Positions 1-12,127 of a stretch of DNA of 64,000 nt are shown piece after piece. Every line of letters begins with the position of its first letter. Positions within the stretch are counted from its first letter, which is position 1. The position numbers and the translations under genes are program-made. Location: positions 992,001 to 1,056,000 of the forward strand of contig JANVFP010000002.1 of assembly GCA_027919835.1 (NCBI GenBank), given 5' to 3'. The stretch comes from Lentinula raphanica. Taxonomy: Eukaryota > Basidiomycota > Agaricomycetes > Agaricales > Omphalotaceae. The notes beneath the pieces were generated by a model that had not been told where the DNA came from, searched no databases, and was given only the letters and a program-made list of their open reading frames with translations.

Positions 1-575
1 TCCTCCCCTATCTAACGATTGACGAACAGAGGATGTTCGACCCCTCGGGCTTCTCAGGCAACCTCATTCAACTATGAGTTGTAGAAGCAGCTGCCACACA
101 CATCGAGACTACTATGTCAACTTGAAGTATCGCGTATTTACCGTATACTAGAGAAAATGATTCCTCGAAGTTCATCCACTTTCGCGCTTTATTCTCAGTA
201 GAGAGTACCAACGACGAGAGATGTGTATTACACCCATAAGCAGTGACCAGTGTTAAACTAAAATTACAAACGTACAATATGTACAAGAAACGCCCAGCTC
301 AATTTGCGTCTGGCAAAAAAATCACTTCGACAGAAAAAAGAGTCAACAAAGAAGATTGTCCTATTAGAGAGATTGTACACATTGAGACTTGGAGTGAATG
401 ATAGCATAGCATGAGCAACGGGAGAGCGGAGGAGAGAACGAGTGAAAAGAGTATGTCTGTACAGAAATCAAAGAGCGACAACGACGATGACAGTAAGAGG
501 AAATATTAAGAGTAAAATTTGAAGTAGAGAATTAGACTCGAGAAGCGAGACAAGCGTTGGAAGGGCACCCATTCG
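1..575. other. left edge, no gene recognised
   Basis: No open frame here looks like a known protein and no RNA gene is visible. The right part is the 3' flank of the amidase gene on the minus strand. The sequence is A/G-rich on the + strand around 420-560. Confidence 0.5.
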
Positions 576-2717
576 TTACTTGCCTTCGAACGCTATGCCC
601 GCCTGAAGTAGAGCTGACTGGATAACTTTCATTCCTTCCAGAACCTTCTCCTCCTCCAACCTTCGCCCGACAATCTGAACACCTACAGGAAGCCCATGCA
701 TCGAATCGGCGTCATATACCGTGTACGATGTCTTGCAGATGATATTCATCTCATCGTACTCAGGGGAGGACAAAAAATTTGAAGGTAGTGCATCCAGATT
801 CTTGTCTACCTTGGTTACAGGTAGGCTTCCGGCAGCGTAATCAAGCTAGAGGATGCAAAAGGGAAAAGGGGGGAAGAAATTTAGAATCTAACCTCAAGAA
901 TTTAGGGACGCATCGGAACGTACTAAGTTGAAAAGGAAGGAATAAGAGGCTGTCATTAAAGATGCCTTGAGACCTTCGCCGTGCTTTACAGCAGGAAAGG
1001 GCGCGGGGACGGTCAACACGAAATCGAGGCCTTCTTTGGTCCACTGTTCATGCCATGCCTCCCTGAACTGGTCTCGTTTGACGATCAAAGCCCGCTCTTC
1101 GGGGATTGTTTTGGCATGCATGACGTTGAGTAAATTGGCGTAGATGGGATCTTTGGAGGAATAGAATTTGGAGAGCAACTTTTTGAAAAAGCGAGGTAGA
1201 CTGATCAAGTCAAGGAAAGATGCTAGAGCCGGATTGACGGTCTCTGTGGGGACGAGATTGTCTCGAATTTGTTTTCCTATGGAGAAGGTTAGTGTGCCGA
1301 ATCCAAACACTCAAGTTGTGCCTACCCGAATCACCAAACGCCAGTTGATATCCAACTTCTAGGAACTCTGCGATATTTGGAGGGTTGCTGTACTCGGGTA
1401 CATTGGCATCAGCCGGCAACTCTTTGAGGGAAGACGACATACAAAACAACAACTTCGTGACCTTGTTCCCTCAATGAATTCGCAACTGAGCTCAGAGCTC
1501 TCTTACAAGCAGGCGAAGGCGGAATGACGCCTAAACCAGTGGCATTTCAACAAATGCCGAACAGGGCGATATCTCTACTCACCATCAGTCCAAATAACAC
1601 CCCATTTCAATCTTCGGCCCTCTTCTTGAAGGTTGATTGGACGCCACGGTATTGGCACGCACTGTAAGAGTCGTGGTTGGCAATAGCCTGGTAAGGATGC
1701 CAGAGGTAATCATACCGTGTAATCGTACTCCCACGGCCGCATATCAATCACCCGTTTGTATATCTGCTCAAGATCCTCCAAATTTCTAGTGAGGGGACCA
1801 GTCAACGTCGGGACAGCCTCGACGCCCATCATAGAGGATTGATTTCCAAGCACAGGCCAGCGTCCAACACTTCCCTTTAGACTCCAGACACCACAGAAAT
1901 GTGCCGGAAAACGGACACTACCAGCGACGTCTGAGCCAATCTCAACCTTGGACCCTCCACATGCGACCATAGCCGCGCCACCGCCAGTGGACGCACCTAC
2001 ACCGTGATCGGAGCTGTACGGATTTGAGGTCGTTCCGAACAGTTTCGAATCGGTATCGACGGAGAACAAAGCGGTGGGAACCGTGGTTTTCGCGATCACA
2101 ATCGCCCCGGCGTCTTCAAGCAGTCGAACAATGGCCGAGGAACGCTCCACAGGCTTGCCTACTCTACGAGCAAGACCCACTGTGGTGTCATGGCCGGCAA
2201 TATCGATACAATCTGGAATGAATCAAAAAGTACTCATTAGCATCAACCAATGAGAACCAGAGCGTGTCAATCGCACCTTTCACACTGACTGGAACGCCCA
2301 ACAGTGGTTTACTCCTCACTAGATCGCTGGAATACGAGTCTGTGTCTGCAGCAGGGACCCAAGAGGCAGATGAGACGGAACGGGTAGCATCGTCCAGCAT
2401 GAGCTCTGCGACACAGTTCGTAGAGCGCTGGGCATCAAGCGCCTTCTTTCCATACGCGCTGATAATATCAAAAGCAGAGATTTGACCAGATTTGCAAGCG
2501 GTCACAAGCTCAGATATCGGCAATGAGTGAAGTTTCTCCTCGGAAGAGGAGAGAGGTGATGAAAATAGTTTCGAGGCTGCATTCACGCTTGCCTGACGTT
2601 GCTCGTGCTTGAAAGCACTATAGAGAATTGAATCTGGTTAATCGAACAGAGTACCGAGCAGAATCAAGGGGCTCACCATGCCCGTTCAAATGCTGACGAC
2701 GACGACCAAAAAACCAT
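576..2717 (-). CDS. amidase-signature hydrolase (acetamidase / fatty-acid-amide-hydrolase type)
   Basis: Hydrolyses an amide bond to acid plus amine or ammonia; the substrate cannot be read from sequence. Eight exons join cleanly: 2717-2677, 2617-2277, 2212-1716, 1661-1583, 1530-1443, 1387-1326, 1276-924 and 845-576, giving 576 aa. The amidase-signature triad is visible: Lys127 in GVPVSVKDCID, cis-Ser202 in GASTGGG and nucleophile Ser226 in DVAGSVRFP. The spacing of 75 and 24 residues is the same as in mammalian FAAH (142/217/241). The second Ser of the usual GSSGG is Thr here. The C-terminus has the family's LPVGVQIVGRR. The start at 2717 adds a 41-nt first exon in frame; starting at 2586 would lose the usual N-terminal helix. 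A TATTTATA box lies just upstream. No transmembrane segment was seen, so the protein is probably cytosolic. Confidence 0.9.
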
Positions 2718-5659
2718 GGAGGGGGTATAAATATCGGATAAAAAAGGTGATCCTGTCTAGCTTTCAGCCTGTACTTAAGCCTCTGCAAGACGCCGAGGAG
2801 ATACAGATGTCAGACGGGCGATTGTGACGGAAGCTGGGAGAGTTTATGAGGACGAAGGACCGAATGAGCTAGAACTTATGGATTTGGACCTGTACGCGAA
2901 GAGGAAATAGAAGGGAGCCATTTGTGGGCTTGATCGGTAAGAACACAGCGTAATTGAAGTTTAGCAGATCAATTCCAAATGAGCTAAAACTGACAAGCCT
3001 GGAAGGCCGGAAACATCAGTCAATGAATGTCACTGGGACAACGATAAGTATGTACTCCATTTTCAACACTAGTACGGATCTGACCATATGGAATGAACAA
3101 TTGCTCTTGAAGATTCTACACATCAATCTCGAAATTCATGAATCCCCTCGAGACCAGACCGAGCTTTGGAGGTGATAGCCGTTTACAGGCACCAATACTG
3201 TCCAAAGAAGCGGAAGACGTTGTCGAAGCTCCAGAAGAAGCTAACCTCGATCGACAGTGCAATGACTGCAACATTGACCATTAGACATCACTTATTGAAG
3301 TATTGGCAGTGGTTAGAGCTCCGTCTGTCCTTGTTGTTACAGGAACGGAAATTGCTTACAGACACATGCACAGACGGCAATCCACCTGTTGTGACGATTA
3401 CGCTGAGAATGACTGTTGTCCTTTTGTCCTGCAACAAACAATATCGTAAGTTTACTTTTTCGTGTTGGATGGGACTGGAAGGCAGAAATGCAGCCGCACG
3501 ATACTACAGCCTAGTACAGCCTTAAACTCTTCGGAACGACATAGTGTGGGATTAGATCCAGAGAATTAAGCTATTCACTGACCGTGAACAGTTAGGACGA
3601 GTGTCAAGAATGGGAATGTAAATGATTGCGCTATCTTTTGCACACAAGACTCTGGTCCGAGGACCTGCTTCAAGTCAGGGTGTTCTTCCGTATGGAAAGC
3701 AAGGTGTCTGCCTCACAAGCATTCGCTTCAAAATGTGCGATGGAGAATGTCGGGAACGATGACTCGCCGAGCTCGAGGAGAGGTGGTCATCCGGGCCCTA
3801 CGGTGAAATCTTGGAATCGGGATTCGGCAGGTTCGCAATCCGAGCCCAGGTCCATTCGTTTCAGAGTGTTGCGTTGGAGAATGTTGGCAACTTGACTCGC
3901 CGAGCTCGAGGAGAGGGGTCATCCGGGCTCTACGGTGAAACTTGGGAGGGCAAGTTTGCATTCCGTTCTGAGCGACAGACGGAACTAAAGCTCAGATACA
4001 TGTCATTGCAAGTAACAGCTCTAAGTATCGACACTAGAGATTAGGAGGGATAGTCTGGAATAGTGGAAAATAGTGCAGTCAGATTATGAGTAGTGCGTTG
4101 AAGGGATACAGACTATATGGGCTCACTAGATTGATTCTCATGGAATAGCGAGGGGCATATGTAACAAGTCGATTGAATCTTGTAGATTATGGCGGAGAGA
4201 ACAGGGTCCGCCGATGTTATCAACGGCAGTTAGTCTTCAAGGACTGTTTGTTATCGCCCAGAGTGTGGACTTCTCGGGCAGAGATGTATCTCCATCAGTA
4301 ATTGGACAGCCTTCCGAGTTACTTGAACGCCAAGTTGGACCAAGGCCTGAGGACATCCGACCAAGTTTACCAGTGCATGAACGCACAAGCGAGGAGGACT
4401 GAAGCGAGAAACACAGCTTGCGCGAATCCATACGGTGCTTGAGCTACACAGACATAACCGCGTTGGACATAGACTTGTGAGAACGACATCGACTATGACT
4501 ATCCTTGTTTACGAATACTCGTTGGTCGCTCTTTTGTGAAAGCCGGATACACGTATATGACAAAGCGGAGATTCGGAGACCGATGATCAACGAGAAAATC
4601 GAACCACATTAAAGTGGCTACTCTGCGAAGAGAGGAATCTTCGAGGATATGCTGTCTTCTGCCTCTTGCTCTTCGACTGATTGATAGACTTTAGTATATG
4701 CGGGGTTATGGTGCAATAAAGCTCACCAAATTCCAGAAGCAATCCGTTTAAGGTGGCTACTATAACCCACTCTGACGCTAGACCAGCTTGAGTCATGAAT
4801 CCGAGTACATAGAGAGGCTGATCCTTGAAGCCGTTGAGGATGAACAAAGCCAATGTTATATGAAACGGCTTCGAAGATGTAACTCTCCTCTGGGTTGAGA
4901 TAGTCTTGTTAGTGATACCCTTCCACCAGCTTCGACGGTTACTTCCGACGCTAGTATCCCTGGTTCGTATATCCTCATTCATTAAAAACCAGATATCCAG
5001 AAGGAGATCAATGGTCCCGCAATGGCTTTGTTGAACCAGGAGCTCAAGCGAAAATATTATATCGAATGATTCTTCATCATTGAGCCACGGCTTCACGTAT
5101 TGTTGAGCAGTGTTTCTTCAAGACCTAGAGCGCCGTCATTTGAAAGAAGATTGCGAGGAAGAGCATTGGAATAAGCTTTTGAAGTCGAACCAGCCTGAGC
5201 GAGTGCTAAAACTGAGTACTGAGTACTAAGTAAAAAGTAGTGCTGAATGGCCAGCGCTAAAGTTTGAAGCTAGATAGATTACGTGATCCAGCTTTGACGC
5301 CTAACTGGAGTCTAGCTCGATTAAGCTCTAACACAATCCCCTACCGTATACCAAGTACTTATTCCAATCTGCGCGCTTCGAGGTTCTCCCTCTTAGGGCG
5401 CCCAAATTGTTGTCGCCGTCCTGAGAATTTTTCGGTCAACTACAATGACTCCCGCTCTCAAATCTCATCGGTGAAATGGCGGGCCCATCTGGCGAAAATA
5501 CTAATGAAATCAAGACTCAATCGAGCCCCATAATGCATGCATTCAAGCCGGTGAAGAGGTCACAAAATGGCAGGGAAAGGAACAACTCTACGGGAAATCC
5601 AATTCATGCTCGATATCCCGCTCCTGGAATGAAGATTCAATATATCAGCAAAATAAAAC
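2718..5659. other. gene-poor stretch with decayed frames
   Basis: Almost 3 kb hold only short frames. The longest (4587-5096, minus, 169 codons) has some hydrophobic stretches but no family I recognise and no convincing splice structure. Another (3166-3525, plus) looks non-coding. A degenerate direct repeat at 3720-3946 is listed separately. The region may hold decayed genes. Confidence 0.4.
3720..3946. repeat. imperfect direct repeat, two units about 133 bp apart
   Basis: Two units of about 95 bp (3720-3814 and 3853-3946) share blocks such as GACTCGCCGAGCTCGAGGAG and CTACGGTGAAA, with scattered substitutions and a 1-bp gap. The core CGAGCTCG is palindromic. No gene or mobile element explains it. 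Confidence 0.75.
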
Positions 5660-6872
5660 TCAGCAAGTAACATGCCAACCCACTTGAAACTCTGCAAATT
5701 CAAAATTAATCCCTCGCCCGGTACATCGAGGCAGCATCTTATTCAACCGGGAAATCCCTGGTTGTTCTCCGCCAGCCTGCGAGCTCACAATCACGTCCTT
5801 CAGGTTTGGATAGTTGGACCTGTTGGTGATACACCTATCAATCAAGAACAGAGGAGATTCCAGCTCGTTCATGAACTCCGGATCCAGGTCCGTCACGGTT
5901 TGCCATATGAGTGTGATGCATTCCAAACGGGGACAGTGGATATTCGCAATGAGGGAAACGTCGATCGTCTCGGACGGAAAGGAGAGCCTTTGAAGAACAG
6001 GTAGAGTGATGGGCGGCTGGCTTTCTGTGTCTATAAATTCGTCGTTAAAATTACAGGTCATATATTTTTGAACAATCCCTGAAACACACCGCCCAGGATA
6101 CGTGATGCCGAGGTGAATGTCAGGCTCTCTAGGGTCCCACTGACCTCACGCATAACATATTTCGCAGCTCGATAGGTGCTGACAGTCAGCGCTCTGAGGT
6201 GAGTGAAATCGAGTGGCGATCGAGGATGGAACGCCCATTCTAGATCTTCGAGGCTAGCACGAAATCCCCCAATTCCGTGATATTCCTCACGTCCAAAGTA
6301 AGTAACTGTGGTCGACTCCCTCGTTGAGGAGGTAGAGAGTTCAGGATTTGCAGGAGCTGAGATGGCCTACGCGTCGAACCGGAGAAAGCTGCAAAATATC
6401 GCAGATGCCTCAATAAGGGAAGGCTCCCAAGTGCTTGTAATACGTGGAGATGATCCGATGGTGGGAGCGATACATTGGTATGGAAAGAGACTTGCTCTAT
6501 TTTTCGAAGGTGGGGTATGATATCTGTGAATGAGGTAATGCTTGGGATAGCAGCGTAATGTAGGAAGATCGCTCGTGCTTCCGGGAGGATGGTGGAAGGG
6601 AAGTGGGATATAACACAGAGAGACCGCACGATGGATCTGAGCGCAGGATTTGTGTTCAGTGTGTGGCATAAGATAGCACTGCGGGTAGCATGGGTCATGA
6701 TGTTAGGTGCTTTGCGCACGTCTATGTGTTCGTATAAACGACCTCGAGCAGTTGAAGACCATACTTTGCATACCAATGCACACTCCGCCAAATCCCCTGG
6801 TGTCAGAGTAGCAAAAATAGCGCGAAGCAGCTCGTCAGGGGAATCTTGGATCGTTGGATTGTTCGAGGACAT
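5660..6872 (-). CDS. F-box protein
   Basis: Predicted substrate-recognition subunit of an SCF ubiquitin ligase. Residues about 10-55 form an F-box (SPDELLRAIFATLTPGDLAE, then CALVCKVWSSTARGRLYEHI). The remainder has leucine-rich stretches in the style of mushroom F-box/LRR proteins (LDFTHLRALTVST, LPVLQRLSF). Three exons, 6872-6307, 6253-6090 and 6030-5660, sum to 1101 nt, or 366 aa. Without splicing the frame stops at 6240. The first intron (53 nt) has a weak GTTACT donor, so a frameshift is the alternative there. The second (59 nt) is ordinary. Target proteins are unknown; such F-box genes are numerous and fast-evolving in mushrooms. Confidence 0.75.
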
Positions 6873-7558
6873 CGCGTAGTAGTTGTGAAGAGGAGAGACT
6901 TGGATTTGCGTTGTTTCTAACGGTGTGAGAGAACGTATTGACCGGATTGGTAGACTGAACGCGGTTTATTTAGCAAAGATCATCATAAACGTGGTTGCTC
7001 TCAATCGTGACAGGACAAAGGGTTTATACTCGTGTATCTCTGAACAAAGAGTTCTTTGACAATCAATTACATCTCTAGCTGAACTATACTCGATCCGCTT
7101 GAGAACAAAAGTGTTTTTTTCTAGAACACAAAAAGAAACGACCATAGAGGGAGTGGAGGTAATAACAAATAAGTACACAATGAACCAGCTGAATGGCACC
7201 GCGTTTGGCCGTTCTAACTTCTGATATAGGTCCCTGCTTGGTCCTACTCAATGGGAAAAGCTGTACGCATCATGTTATGAAGAGATTCCGGAAATTTTTA
7301 AGTCAAATGATGGTGTGCACGGGGAGGCATTTCTATATGCATCAAGATACGTACAACAAGACCATGCAGTCAGTCTGACTCGAATAGAGGCATTTTGAGG
7401 AATATATGCGCAGTTTTGGTCATAATAATACACCTCAAACATTCAGCAGATCGTACCAGATCGTACCCTTCATTGAGAACTTCAACTGCTTTTGTACATC
7501 TGGGGAGAGTCGGGCTCCTGCTTCGCACTGGACACTGCAGGGTTGCCGTATAGTCTTT
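6873..7558. other. intergenic, no gene seen
   Basis: This is the promoter side of the F-box gene and the 3' side of the DUF6533 gene, both on the minus strand. The short frames here have no family resemblance and no splice logic. Confidence 0.5.
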
Positions 7559-9096
7559 TTAAACCATGATGTCTTCTTGTGCCAGAGATTCGCACTCGGA
7601 GTCAAGCGTCGGTACTGCGATAGGCAGCGGTGCCGGGGGAAATAGAGAAGATGTCGCGGACTGTTGCACTGAGATCCCTGATAGCCTGGGACTCCTCAGA
7701 TTAAACATCAAGCGGCTAATCATGATCGAGGAGATCCTGCCATGCACGACGCATGAGTACAAGCGGGATCTGGCAAAAAAATTTTAGTACTCACGAATTG
7801 GTGAACGTTGTGGCCATTCCTCTAGTTTCAGGCTACCGTCAGTTTGGCGTTAGCGATCGTCTGGGTGCACCTCTGATTGAAAGCGATAACGCACGTTACC
7901 CAACTGAGATTCATTGAGCTCCGAATGAAAAGTCATCGAGGTACGGTACCCACCATGAATGTTAGGATGTTGGCAATGATGGAGATGGCCATGACTCTGA
8001 AGAACCAGTCCCAGAGAGAATGTGGATGTGAGAAAATCAGCGATTAGTGGTAGAGTGGTACTAACCCAAAATACACGGTACCTGTATGATGTTTGCACAA
8101 ACACATCAAACTTTACGTTCAAATGAAGAGAATGACAAAACATACCGTCCCGCATCAGAACAGAAAGAAGCGTCACTCTGCCATCCCGTTGAAGCGTTAA
8201 AGCCTTGTACAATGTTAACGAGAAGACAAGGAAGTCAAACAAGAGCATTCCTCCCCAGACCAAGGCGAGGCCTGAATAGACCACGTCAGTTAGTCAATTA
8301 AATTGTTTCGGAGTCCGTCTCGTACACGATGCACTGGGAATAAGCAAGCGTCAAAATTTCATACGTGTATCATGATGATGAAAGTATGAGCATACTCTTG
8401 TTGATTAAGCCACAGCTGGCAGCCGATTTTGTGGGAAGCAATGACGGTCGCTTCGAATTGGATGTTGTTCCTTCCCCAGGCCAGGACAACCTATGTCGAT
8501 GTTCCAGGTTTCGGAGGGTAGAAAAAAGTTTCCAAGAAAACATACAATCCCAAAAATCACCAAAGCTAGCCCAACAACGACAAGTAGAACCAACACCTTG
8601 AAATTGCGTTCATAGAGAGCGTATGTGCGCAGCAGAAGTAACACTGTTCAGAAGAAAAAAATTCAATTGAGTTGGAAAACAACATTCATTAACTGTAAGT
8701 AGCTGAACATACCGCCGATGAACATCTGGAGAATAAGGGCATAGTATTGGTGGTATGTCTGAAGGCTCATGCATCTGCGGGAATGAGGACAGAATTTTGT
8801 GCAATGAATACTAACACTCACGTCTACAGCGGAAATCATCATCATAAAGCAATAAAAACAATTTAATATTCACTCACTGCGACATGACCAAGCCAAAAAT
8901 GACCAAACATGACCGGAATAGATCCCAGGATACTGAAGTATCGAGTCAAATAGAACATGACTGTGACCCATCTGAGGGAGCGGAACGTCCAGAACAGATC
9001 GACTTCCTTCTTGATTGTCAGGAAGTAATCGTAGTAGAGCAATGCTGAAAGATCGACATCATTAGTCAAAGCGATATCCGATAAGAGACGCGTCAT
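7559..9096 (-). CDS. DUF6533 multi-pass membrane protein with micro-exons
   Basis: Integral membrane protein of unknown function from a large basidiomycete family. The N-terminal DUF6533 signature is clear (ALLYYDYFLTIKKEVDLFW), followed by LLLRTYALYERNFK, FDFLVFSLTLYKAL, RDGTVYFGVMAISIIANILT and SSIMISRLMFNLR, with about seven hydrophobic helices. I need twelve exons: 9096-8878, 8823-8822, 8774-8713, 8643-8546, 8490-8396, 8333-8326, 8271-8146, 8081-8066, 7996-7954, 7872-7871, 7821-7795 and 7736-7559. They total 876 nt (291 aa). Two exons are only 2 nt and two more are 8 and 16 nt. Each tiny exon is flanked by good GT donors and AG acceptors, and only this arrangement keeps the family motifs in one frame. 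Substrate, ligand and location are unknown. Confidence 0.8.
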
Positions 9097-9600
9097 ACTG
9101 AAGGCTATGATGGAAAGGGATGTATTGAGATCCCTGAAGCGCCGTTAGCCTATTCGTACTCGTTCGACGAAGCAGTGGACCGACATTCAGTTATAGCAAC
9201 GAAAAGCAAAGCGGAATGTCATCCATTAAGGCCCGAAGTCATGTAACGGGGGAGGTGCGCAGGTGTGTTGGTCAAAGGCCCCGTATTTGAAGGCTCTGAG
9301 TGAACGCAATTCGCAAGGTTGGTTCGGGTACCGTTTTCCTGTGACATACCATGAAATGAAAGCTCTCACACCCATTCTTGGCCAATGATATTAGGTCGCA
9401 GATGGGAAAGTAGGATTCTTTGTGAAAACGATAACGCTTATCATCTCACCCGAATGCATGGATTAAATGAGTGTATTAGAAAAGAGTGGCAGAAGTTAGG
9501 TGAATCAGAGGAAAATCGAGGAAGACATAAAGGTATGTTGCTACCCAAGGAAAAAAAAGCTAGCTAAAAAGTCAATGTCTGGTGTGATTTCCTAAATGCA
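9097..9600. other. intergenic, no gene seen
   Basis: This stretch separates two minus-strand genes. It holds the likely promoter of the DUF6533 gene and the 3' end of the cell-wall protein gene. No supported frame or repeat was found. Confidence 0.5.
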
Positions 9601-10367
9601 TTAGAGCATAAACACGCCTGCAAATGTGCTGGCAAGAAGAGCTCCCAGTGAAGCTTTGAGAGGGAATGCATCATTGGAGGACGACGAGTCACTGGAAGAA
9701 GTGGCAGAAGCGGATGATCCGGAACTAGCTGGAGTAGAAGTGGCAGTCTCGGGGGAGACGGTAGTAGTGGGATATGAGCTGCCAGCGGCTTTGATTTCGA
9801 AAGCAGACGATTGGGCGTAAACCTAACGAAGAATATCAAGAGCAGCCAGCACGAATATGTACGAAACACGTACATCGGTGCCATTGAGTGGGTTAGCCAA
9901 CTGAACCGTGTAGCCAGTACCCACAGGAAGGCCGCCCATTTGGTCTTTGGTAACCAACAACGAGCATTGGTAATTTGGCTGTTGTGCAATGCTGATCGTA
10001 GTATGAAATCAGTATTGTTGAGTGCTAGCTTGAGTCTGAAGCTCACATTGCAAGAGCTGAGGCCATATTAGGATTAGCAACTCTGTTCGATGCAGAATTA
10101 AAGTTCAGTGACGGGACGATATTGGAAGAGGCAAACTCGTACAGGACAGTGAAGGTTTGCTCCTGAGATTCGTTACAGTTCCAAACGAGCAGATTCTCGC
10201 TGTCCGCAACTATGAAAAAATTGATGTGGGGTAAAAATGGAAATTTCTTCGTAAAACTCACCCCACCACAGGCTGTCACCGCCAGGACTAAGAACTTTCA
10301 GTTGGGCAGAGGCAACATGAAAGAGAGCCGAAGCAGCAGCGAGAACGAAAGGAAGGCGAGCGAACAT
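9601..10367 (-). CDS. secreted GPI-anchored Ser/Thr-rich protein (Kre9/Knh1-like N-terminal domain)
   Basis: Predicted cell-surface or cell-wall protein. Exons 10367-10262, 10209-10047, 9991-9874 and 9822-9601 sum to 609 nt (202 aa). Residues 1-21 are a signal peptide ending ASA-Q. Residues about 22-130 match the Kre9/Knh1-type Ig-like domain of mushroom proteins (LSPGGDSLWWVADSENLLVW, later YQCSLLVTKDQM and LPVGTGYTVQLANP). A Ser/Thr-rich stalk follows (TTTVSPETATSTPASSGSSA). The C-terminus is a short hydrophobic tail after small residues, as expected of a GPI-attachment signal. The family is thought to act in beta-glucan assembly or as a wall structural protein; neither is proven here. Confidence 0.85.
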
Positions 10368-12127
10368 GGCTTTGAAGGAAGAGAGAGGACAAAGGCAACT
10401 GGAAAGAGCGAGTTGTTTGGCTCAGTTCTGCAGCGTTGTTTGGTCCCAGTTTGGTCCAGCAGCTTGGGATGCCGGTTCGGCATGAGCATTCGACAGTCGA
10501 CTGTAAGTTGTCACTAGTTGTCAACCTCGTTCTTGAGGAGATGGAAACAAGAGAGGTGGAGGGATATCCTCGGACAAGATCGCGGGTGTAATCGACAATC
10601 TTAGAGCCCGAAAGTCTGGGATTTCGCCTACGACTTTGGGCAAATCAGTATCAGATTATTTGTCCCGAGGAAACTCAGAGGGAATGACGCACAAGGAGTG
10701 TTTCTACATTCTTTCATGGACCGGTAAGCTCAAGAGAAAAGCGATCCAAGGTGGCGGTAAGCAAGAAAGAGCTTTAGATAGCAAATTCCACTGTCACTGG
10801 GTGCTGCGCACAGCCGCGTAAGTGCGCTGCTCCGCAAAATTGGCAGGTTGGTCTTCCAAGTTCCTCGTCTGATGATTTCATTTCCTACCACCGCTATCAG
10901 ACGTTGCAACGATAGGTTCAGGAGATAATCCTGCTGACGAAATATTCAGTCTGGAAAAACAGCTTCAAGTCTGTATATACGTCAATTGTAATGGAGTTGC
11001 TAAGTACCCCTTCTCCTTTTCTTAGAAGAGAAGATCAAAATTCTGCTCTAGGTACCATCCTCGAATTGCTAAATACGCTTTCCTCTTTCCTTCCAAGGCA
11101 CAGAGCTTAGGATACAAGGGCATACAAGTGGGAGAACGACGTTGCTCAACCTTGGCAATGGTTCCTGAGCACTTGCAAGTTCTCCTTGCTCGTGTACTCT
11201 ATTATTTATTTTCGAATAGGAGTCGGATTCCACCCATCTACAAACTTCTACAACTCCCACAAGCCTGGGATGGCATGATGACCGACGATGGTCTATTCCA
11301 AATCTGGGGAAGATGGATACAGGGATGTTTTATCAGGTTCTACCCCACCTTCAGATGCTTTCCGAATCAAAGGCTTGCGAACTGGATACACATTTCAGTC
11401 TACAACTTACACTGTAGGCTCTTGTAGGCTATGAGCCAAATCATCGGAAAATGCTCGCACTACTTCGCTGCCCATCTCAGGCTCGCTGGGGCCACGGTTT
11501 TTGATACTAAAGATGTTGAATGATTGTTCCAGGGAACTGCGATTACTCGCGTAAACATACTGTCTGTTTATAAGGGTAGAGATAGAGTTCATCCGGCTTC
11601 TGGTTGGATATATGAGAATCGAGATGGTAACCTGTCTCTAACACTCTGTGTTATGTACATGGGCGCGATTATGAGCGACTACTTATGCCGTTAGAACCAT
11701 TTGAGAAGGCTCGCTGCTCAACTGCAACAACACTGTGACTTGTTGTGTCCAGTTGTGCCCCTGCAGTTATAGTTCTGATCTGTGTTAATGATTGACTCGT
11801 TCAGAAAGGTTCGCAATCGTGGTTCAAATATTCAACACCCTCAACGTGTTGCTTTTTCAATTCCAGTGAAGGTCAGTAATTACAATAGTAACAGAAACTA
11901 TAAAGAAGGGTGTCGCTAGCCGAACAACGTATGTTGAACCAAGTTGATCGTGAGGTGAAATAGAGTGAAAGACAAAACAAACATAGTAGGTATTCAGATT
12001 GAAGTTGACAGTGACAATGGACACGCCCCGAATTCGGACTGTCATTCGAGTCCAGAAGGAAATGAACAAAGACAAAGAAACACCAATGAATGGAAGACAA
12101 TATAAAAAGATAGAAATGAAAAAAGGC
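10368..12127. other. intergenic 1.76 kb, no gene seen
   Basis: Only short frames without family resemblance occur on both strands. The piece next to 10367 is the promoter of the GPI protein. No RNA gene or transposon end was recognised. Confidence 0.5.

Noticed and set aside
4587..5096. 169-codon minus-strand open frame
   Set aside because: No recognisable motif, no splice logic with neighbours, and an amino-acid composition that does not look like the surrounding genes. Kept only as part of the gene-poor stretch.
6240..6307. Frameshifted (dead) F-box gene
   Set aside because: The frame change at 6253-6307 and the one at 6030-6090 are both solved by introns of 53 and 59 nt that leave an exact codon sum, so an intact gene is more likely.
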